Shown here piece after piece: positions 22,945 to 27,289 of a stretch of 27,289 nt of DNA. The notes beneath the pieces are model-generated. The model saw nothing but the letters and a program-made list of their open reading frames with translations, did not search any database and was not told the DNA's origin. Location of the stretch: contig DATFJV010000047.1 of assembly GCA_035268985.1 (NCBI GenBank), forward strand, positions 1 through 27,289. The letters are read 5' to 3'. Positions within the stretch are counted from its first letter, which is position 1. Each line of letters begins with the position of its first letter. The position numbers and the translations under genes were made by a program. The DNA is from JAAYHV01 sp035268985 (GTDB lineage Bacteria > Bacillota > Clostridia > Peptostreptococcales > Anaerovoracaceae).

Positions 22945-24183
22945 CTATATTATCCATTCCCCATTTTCAAATATCAATATTTCCTCTTTCGATTTCGTCA
23001 AACCTACTATTTTCATATCATGGCTTCCAACCATAATATCTTCATGTACCAAACTATCATTTAGCCCTTTTTTCGATAATTCTTCTTTGCTCATCTCACT
23101 ACCTTTTTTAACTGTAGTAGGATAACCTTCTCCAAATGCTATATGGCATGCTGCATTTTCGTCAAATAGTGTTTCGTAGAAGAGTATACCCATTTGATTA
23201 ATCGGACTGGAATTTGGTACTAGCGCAACTTCTCCAATATGCTTTGCGCCTTCATCAGTATCTAATAACTGCTTTAGTAATTCCTCACCTTTTTTAGCAC
23301 CGTATTCTACTACTTTACCTTTTTCAAATTTAACCCAAAATTCTTCAATCAAGTTACCGTTATATACATATGGCTTAGTTGCATATACTATACCTTCGGT
23401 TTTATCTCTATGAGGAGCAGTAAAAACTTCTTCAGTAGGAATATTTGCTATAAACTCATACCCCTTTTCAGATTTACTTGCAGCCCCTTCCCATATGGCA
23501 TCATCTGCAAGACCTACAATTAAATCCGTACCCATTGAATTAGTCATATGGACACTTTCTACATTGAGCTCATTAATTCTATCTCTAGAATCTTTAATTT
23601 TAGAGATATGCTCTTTCCACTCTTCCACAGGATTTCCACCTGTTACTCTGCAAACATCAAATATTGCGTACCATAGCTTTTCAACTGCCTCTTCTTCTGA
23701 AGTTTTAGGAAATACTTTTACAGCCCATTCCTTAGTAGGTAGAGCTACTATGCTCCACTGTACTTTGTCCGTCATGGTATATGCTCTAATGGGTTTTAAA
23801 GCTTTTTCTCTAGCTATTACAGCCTTATCGATTTTATCCGAATCAAGACCTTTAAATACCTCCGGATCACTTGCTAATACATGTAAAAAACAAGCACCAC
23901 CGTCACTTTCCAAATAATCTAAGAATCTTCTTGGAATATTTGGTTTAACATCTTCTAGAACTTTTACATCTGTATGTATATATTTAATTCTTTCAAATTG
24001 TTCGTCTTTATAGCTTATAACTACTTCCTTTACATTAGCTTTTTCATAAGCTACCTCTGCGCACATTCTCGCAAAATATGCAAGGTCAACGGGGCAAGTT
24101 ATAATTAGGGTTTGCTCAGGCTTTGGATTAGTACCAACCAGAACTGCAAATTCGGCATATTTTTTAATTAATTTCTTATTCAT
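22945..24183 (-). CDS. M29-family aminopeptidase (AmpS/PepS type)
   Basis: A 412-residue metallo-aminopeptidase of peptidase family M29. It carries LIITCPVDLAYFARM near the N-terminus and, in the C-terminal half, ANIPTEEVFTAPHRDKTEG (metal-binding Glu, active-site region), HIAFGEGYPT, and LVHEDIMVGSHDMKIVG (His and Asp ligands). The family size is about 410 residues. Such enzymes remove N-terminal residues of imported or internal peptides with two divalent metals. It has its own terminator and an extended -10 promoter, so it is not part of the MocR operon, but both fit peptide and amino-acid use. Confidence 0.95.
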   Translation of the reverse strand: MNKKLIKKYAEFAVLVGTNPKPEQTLIITCPVDLAYFARMCAEVAYEKANVKEVVISYKDEQFERIKYIHTDVKVLEDVKPNIPRRFLDYLESDGGACFLHVLASDPEVFKGLDSDKIDKAVIAREKALKPIRAYTMTDKVQWSIVALPTKEWAVKVFPKTSEEEAVEKLWYAIFDVCRVTGGNPVEEWKEHISKIKDSRDRINELNVESVHMTNSMGTDLIVGLADDAIWEGAASKSEKGYEFIANIPTEEVFTAPHRDKTEGIVYATKPYVYNGNLIEEFWVKFEKGKVVEYGAKKGEELLKQLLDTDEGAKHIGEVALVPNSSPINQMGILFYETLFDENAACHIAFGEGYPTTVKKGSEMSKEELSKKGLNDSLVHEDIMVGSHDMKIVGLTKSKEEILIFENGEWII

Positions 24184-24209
24184 ATCTATACTCCTTAAAC
24201 ATCTTCTTA

Positions 24210-24218
24210 ATTATATCA
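24210..24218 (-). promoter_or_regulatory. Extended -10 promoter of the aminopeptidase gene
   Basis: Leftward TGATATAAT with TATAAT at 24215-24210. No good -35. It is back to back with the rightward promoter at 24229-24257, so the two could compete. Confidence 0.5.
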
Positions 24219-24228
24219 TATCATCTTA

Positions 24229-24257
24229 TTGAAGGACAGGCAGTATTGTGCTATATT
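24229..24257 (+). promoter_or_regulatory. Promoter of the small lipoprotein gene
   Basis: TTGAAG (24229-24234), 17 bases, TATATT (24252-24257) with a TGC extension. The start would fall near 24264, at the GGAGG ribosome site, giving a leader of about 11 bases, like purR. Confidence 0.65.
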
Positions 24258-24274
24258 ATTTTTGGAGGTGCATT

Positions 24275-24760
24275 ATGAAAAAAGCATTAATACTAATTAT
24301 GTCCATCATGTTATTACTAAGTTCTTGCGGAAATGAGGAGACAATTAAGGTCGCAAATTATGAAACTGATAGTCTTATATATCTAAGCATCTTATCATCT
24401 AGTACAAAGGACTACTTTGAAGAAAGTGCAAAGGATTTAAGTTTTGAAATGACTGAAGACACATTTAAGGTAATTGCACCTGAAGATTCAACTCTAACTA
24501 TTCCAGGTATGGAATATGAGAATGTAACATATAAAGAATTTGACTCGGAAGGCAAAATTGACACAGGAGCCCCAAACAGCATTGATATTTCTAGCTATGA
24601 CAATATTGTTAGCTACGAAATACTAGCAAATGGAGACAAAACCGGATTTAGACTATATGAGCTAGATGATAAAAAATGGATATCACACTATAACATAATA
24701 AATGAAGACACAGAGTTTTTAGATTATGTGTTCCAAATAAAGGAAAAGGCTGACAATTAA
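24275..24760 (+). CDS. Small secreted lipoprotein, function unknown
   Basis: A 161-residue protein with a lipoprotein signal: MKKALILIMSIMLLLSSC, positive start, hydrophobic core and the lipobox LSSC with Cys18. The mature part is acidic and polar, without motifs I recognise, and is probably a beta-rich extracytoplasmic domain. The start at 24275 has GGAGG 6 bases upstream; a frame extending nine codons earlier has none. Its stop overlaps the stop of the convergent amidohydrolase by four bases inside a hairpin loop. No neighbour tells its role. Confidence 0.75.
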   Translation: MKKALILIMSIMLLLSSCGNEETIKVANYETDSLIYLSILSSSTKDYFEESAKDLSFEMTEDTFKVIAPEDSTLTIPGMEYENVTYKEFDSEGKIDTGAPNSIDISSYDNIVSYEILANGDKTGFRLYELDDKKWISHYNIINEDTEFLDYVFQIKEKADN

Positions 24761-24770
24761 GTCAGCCTTT
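24745..24770. terminator. Shared terminator of the lipoprotein and the second amidohydrolase
   Basis: AAAGGCTGAC (24745-24754) and GTCAGCCTTT (24761-24770) pair perfectly; the loop AATTAA holds both stop codons, which overlap as TTAA. The minus strand continues TTTTCCTTTATTT, so the leftward direction is favoured; the plus side has only TTT. Confidence 0.8.
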
Positions 24771-26052
24771 CAAATGCTTTATCAAGTTCTAAATCAACAT
24801 TTTTAAATTTCTTAATCTTAGGATTTTTAATTATATTCCCCTTCATAACAACCATATATGGCTTAGATAAGTGATATAAATCATCTAAAGGGTTCCCATT
24901 TGCTATAAATAAATCAGCACATTTACCAACTTCTATTGATCCTGTTACATCATCTATTTCAAGAATTCTGGCATTACTCAGTGTCGCAGTATGAAGAGCA
25001 AATGCCTTGGAAACTCCCACATATTTATGAAACAGAAATAACTCTCTCCAAGTATTATAATGAGTCACAAAGGGACATGCAGCATCTGTGCCTAATCCAA
25101 CTGGTATGTCATTTTCAAGACATTCTTTAGCGGCTTCAATTATCCCGTCCATTACCACTTTTCCGTTATACCTTGTAAGCTCATTACTATGGGTAAGTTC
25201 AGAAGGGAAAGTTGATAAAGGAAGCGCAGGCGATATAGTACATATATTAGCTGCACCCTTTTCTTTATATAATTCTATCATTTCTTCATTTGGCATTGCC
25301 CCATGCTCAATGGTATCAACTCCACCTTTTAGTGCAACTAAAACGCCTTCTGGACTTTCTGTATGTGCTGCAACCTTAAGCCCTAGTTTATGTGCCTCAT
25401 CGCAAGCTGCAGTAACATAATCAAGGGGCATCTTTAATATTCCAGGTTCACCCTTTACCTTTGCATCGAGAACACCACCAGTTATCATAAGCTTAATCAA
25501 ATCAGGATTTTGCTTTGCAATTTTTCTTACACATTCCCTGCATTCTGAAGGACTATCTCCTACATAAGCAAGTACCTCAGCCATATGACCTCCTGTTACA
25601 GATACCGCCATATCAGAAACTAGCATTCGTGGTCCCAAATATTTATCGCTATTTATTTCATCTCTAATAGTCGAATCAATATTATCAAGACCTCCAACAG
25701 TCCTTATAGTTGTTGTTCCAGACATAAGTTCAGTCTTTGCATAACCTTGACACATTTTCTTTACTATATATTTGGTTATAGGGTTTTTCATTAATTTCTT
25801 AACACTATCAGCATTTTGAGATTCACCTTTCTTAGGTTTGCCACTTCCCGGAAGATGCACATGGGCATTAATGAGCCCTGGAAGTAAATATTTCCCTTCT
25901 AAATCTATCACCTTACATCCATTAGAAGAAATATCTTTTCCAATTTCAGTAATTTTTTCATCTTCTATTACCACAGTCATATTCTCCTGCGGTTTCATAT
26001 TTTCACTTCCATCTAAGATTGTACAATTTATTAACGCTACTCTATTTCCCAT
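24757..26052 (-). CDS. Metal-dependent amidohydrolase, prolidase/imidazolonepropionase-like
   Basis: A 431-residue amidohydrolase-superfamily protein. Ligands seen: NAHVHL (two His), the lysine of LIKLMITGG that is often carboxylated and bridges the metals, VAAHTES (His), IEHGA (His) and LGTDAACPF (Asp). GGHMAEV and TGGVLDAKVKGEPG are typical of the branch that hydrolyses acylated amino acids or Xaa-Arg/Xaa-Pro dipeptides. It differs from the amidohydrolase at 6020-7315, which has no bridging lysine. The start at 26052 follows GGAGGGG at 8 bases; an ATG five codons upstream has no site. Confidence 0.85.
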   Translation of the reverse strand: MGNRVALINCTILDGSENMKPQENMTVVIEDEKITEIGKDISSNGCKVIDLEGKYLLPGLINAHVHLPGSGKPKKGESQNADSVKKLMKNPITKYIVKKMCQGYAKTELMSGTTTIRTVGGLDNIDSTIRDEINSDKYLGPRMLVSDMAVSVTGGHMAEVLAYVGDSPSECRECVRKIAKQNPDLIKLMITGGVLDAKVKGEPGILKMPLDYVTAACDEAHKLGLKVAAHTESPEGVLVALKGGVDTIEHGAMPNEEMIELYKEKGAANICTISPALPLSTFPSELTHSNELTRYNGKVVMDGIIEAAKECLENDIPVGLGTDAACPFVTHYNTWRELFLFHKYVGVSKAFALHTATLSNARILEIDDVTGSIEVGKCADLFIANGNPLDDLYHLSKPYMVVMKGNIIKNPKIKKFKNVDLELDKAFERLT

Positions 26053-26082
26053 ATCGATCCCCTCCATTTAGTATATTGATGT

Positions 26083-26091
26083 ATTATATCA
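26083..26091 (-). promoter_or_regulatory. Extended -10 promoter of the second amidohydrolase
   Basis: Leftward TGATATAAT, TATAAT at 26088-26083. The -35 region (TGGCAG) is poor and overlaps the terminator hairpin of the upstream lipoprotein gene. Confidence 0.5.
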
Positions 26092-26098
26092 CAGGAAA

Positions 26099-26135
26099 TT
26101 AAAAACTGCCATACTCCAAAGTAGTAATGGCAGTT
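26099..26135 (-). terminator. Terminator of the interrupted lipoprotein gene
   Basis: In the leftward reading AACTGCCAT and ATGGCAGTT form a 9-bp stem with an inner three-base ACT/AGT pairing, and the transcript continues TTTTTAATTT. It lies about 20 bp beyond the lipoprotein stop at 26155. Confidence 0.7.
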
Positions 26136-26154
26136 ATAAATCATCAATTAAAAA

Positions 26155-26973
26155 TTATTTAATACTTACTTTAAATTTAAATGGTGTAAAATCTAAATAA
26201 TAATCATCTGAATGTCCTTCAAATATTATATTTAACTCTTCGCCATCCAAATCAACAGCTCCAAAAGTAACAATGCCTTCCTGTATTATACCTGGTTGTA
26301 TTTCACTGCTAATTTCCGGATAATCCGCACCCCAATTATCTTCTTGCTCTATTTGGTTTGATTCTTGAGTCAAAACAGAATTAAAGCTATAGAAACTAAG
26401 AATATCATCAGAAGCATTCTCAATTTTCAAAAAAGCTCTAGTCTCGTTTTTAGCTATTTCCACTTTTATTAAAGTTAATTTATATCCGCTTTGGTTTTGT
26501 TCTTCATTAACCTCTATAGTCTTTAATGCTGGAGAAAACGCAGTACTATAATCAACTACTTCAACCTTACTAGCATTAATTAGAGGTAAGATTAATTCAG
26601 CTCCAAATGCATTTTCTGCCTTTTCAGCACCCTTTACCATACCCCTAACCTAAACAATATCATCGTATTCAACATTCAAATTAGGATCTCCTATTGCAAC
26701 TAACACATTGTTATCAGTTCCATCTTCATTAGAAAATATTTGCATATAAGTTCCATTTTCATCTCTTTCAACATCAGTAAAGATTTTCCCATAGAATTCA
26801 ACTTCATCCCCTTTATATGAATCGGGGTTAGAATAAACCAAATCAAAATCATCAGCTACTATAAATTCTCCATTTTCACTATTCACTTCATTTCCACTAT
26901 CGGCTCCACAAGAACATAAAGACAATGTAAATACAATCATAGTAATTATTATTAATATTTTATTCTTAATCAA
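26155..26973 (-). pseudogene. Lipoprotein gene interrupted by one in-frame TAG
   Basis: Two open frames, 26650-26973 and 26155-26640, are in the same phase and are divided by a single TAG (26652-26650) followed at once by V-R-G-M-V-K-G. Read through, they give a 272-codon lipoprotein: signal and lipobox (LSLCSC, Cys22), an OB-fold-like segment (YKGDEVEFYGKI, NNVLVAIGD), then DDIV-stop-VRGMVKGAEKAENAFG, which looks like a continuous dyVxVxGxVxG motif, and a C-terminal beta-rich domain. The start is TTG, 6 bases after AAGGAGG; an ATG in the gap is out of frame and soon stops. The TAG could be a nonsense mutation, a sequencing error, or the second half could restart at the ATG at 26640, weakly preceded by AGGGG. 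Function unknown. Confidence 0.65.
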
Positions 26974-27061
26974 AGCATACCTCCTTATACAACATTTATT
27001 TTCTTAAATATATATTATGTATTGTCCTATAAAAAGGATTATTAGATTATTTATTTCTGTA

Positions 27062-27104
27062 ATTAAAAAACCGCCCTACTCCCTGAAAATTCAGGTTTCT
27101 GACA
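27062..27104 (-). terminator. Possible terminator of the tRNA transcript
   Basis: Downstream of tRNA-Cys, the minus strand can form AAACC...GGTTT around an internal CCTGA/TCAGG stem, then runs into TTTTTT (27070-27065). The two stems partly compete, so the fold is uncertain. Confidence 0.4.
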
Positions 27105-27113
27105 GTCTTTATG

Positions 27114-27188
27114 TGGAGGCGACACCCAGATTTGAACTGGGGAATGGAAGTTTTGCAGACTTCTGCCTTACTACTTGGCTATGTCGCC
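27114..27188 (-). tRNA. tRNA-Cys (GCA), with encoded CCA
   Basis: Minus-strand cloverleaf: acceptor GGCGACA/TGTCGCC, D-arm GCC...GGC, anticodon stem GAAGT/ACTTC with loop CTGCAAA (anticodon GCA), T-arm CCCAG-TTCAAAT-CTGGG, and U discriminator before CCA, as expected for cysteine. It follows tRNA-Gln by 28 bp in the same orientation. Confidence 0.95.
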
Positions 27189-27216
27189 ATATATTTATGA
27201 TATTGTGTTGTTTACT

Positions 27217-27289
27217 TGGCTAGGGTAGCAGGATTCGAACCTGCGCATCATGGAATCAGAATCCAATGCCTTACCACTTGGCGATACCC
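27217..27289 (-). tRNA. tRNA-Gln (CTG), first two bases beyond the window
   Basis: Minus-strand cloverleaf cut by the right edge. The 3' side reads TACCCTA-G-CCA and the visible 5' part GGGTATCGCCAAG, so two bases are missing. The anticodon loop is TTCTGAT (anticodon CTG) and the T-arm GCAGG-TTCGAAT-CCTGC. It closely resembles E. coli glutamine tRNA. The first anticodon-stem pair appears to be a T-T mismatch. It reads CAG only, so a TTG-anticodon partner is expected elsewhere. Confidence 0.9.

Noticed and set aside
26650..26652. Pyrrolysine or reassigned amber codon
   Set aside because: TAG ends several ordinary genes in the window (purR, the GlmU-like gene, the PhzF-like gene, the MocR gene), and the host protein is not a methylamine methyltransferase. 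Kept only as a checkable possibility.
1..27289. CRISPR array, transposase, integrase, phage or toxin-antitoxin genes
   Set aside because: No regularly spaced repeats, no recombinase or transposase motifs and no attachment-site duplication at the tRNA genes were seen.

Overview
The window looks like chromosome from an AT-rich, Gram-positive, clostridia-like anaerobe. The evidence is low GC, strong AAGGAGG-type ribosome sites, a purR-spoVG / prs-pth-mfd-spoVB-mazG-hup-rqcP gene order recognisable from Bacillus and Clostridium, a folT gene behind a tetrahydrofolate riboswitch, and many peptide and amino-acid enzymes. A Sedimentibacter/Tissierella-type amino-acid fermenter would fit, but that is inference. 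I see no phage, insertion sequence, CRISPR array or transposon; most of the window is ordinary core and metabolic DNA.

Layout. (1) 1-610: a non-coding stretch. A leftward TTGACA/TAATAT promoter with an AT-rich upstream tract, plus a second -35 at the window edge, suggests tandem promoters of an rRNA operon just outside the left end. A separate rightward promoter and strong terminator bracket a candidate small RNA of about 150 nt. (2) 605-2227 (-): a LytTR-only DNA-binding protein and an MFS transporter. (3) 2241-2960 (+): promoter, THF riboswitch with a Shine-Dalgarno-sequestering helix, and folT. (4) 2953-14464 (-): the long housekeeping block murC, glmU-like acetyltransferase, prs, pth, mfd, amino-nucleoside-type amidohydrolase, spoVB-like flippase, mazG, hup, rqcP. 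Compared with Bacillus, it lacks ctc, fin and spoVT between these genes and yabP-yabQ-divIC beyond rqcP. Both GlmU and MazG lack the N-terminal domain found in the Bacillus proteins. (5) 14573-15804 (+): purR and spoVG, divergent from murC. (6) 15839-18223: pyk (-) and a PHP-family phosphoesterase (+), divergent. (7) 18237-22739 (-): a four-gene operon of aminotransferase, ornithine-cyclodeaminase/ketimine-reductase-like protein, PhzF-like isomerase and MocR-type regulator. Its promoter is overlaid by 11-bp direct repeats. (8) 22945-26973: M29 aminopeptidase (-), small lipoprotein (+), a second amidohydrolase (-) and a lipoprotein gene interrupted by one in-frame TAG (-). (9) 27114-27289 (-): tRNA-Cys and the body of a tRNA-Gln.

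How they work together. murC and the GlmU acetyltransferase serve cell-wall precursor synthesis. Prs makes PRPP, the signal PurR reads. Pth, RqcP and the tRNAs serve translation, and Mfd and HU serve DNA. The right half looks catabolic: an aminopeptidase and amidohydrolases release small molecules, and the MocR operon probably transforms one amino acid whose identity cannot be read from sequence.

The points most worth a second look are the candidate small RNA, the repeat-flanked MocR operon, the separate GlmU acetyltransferase domain, the repeated use of terminal codons as terminator hairpins, and the single TAG in a lipoprotein gene. I found nothing that convincingly amounts to a new defence or mobile system.
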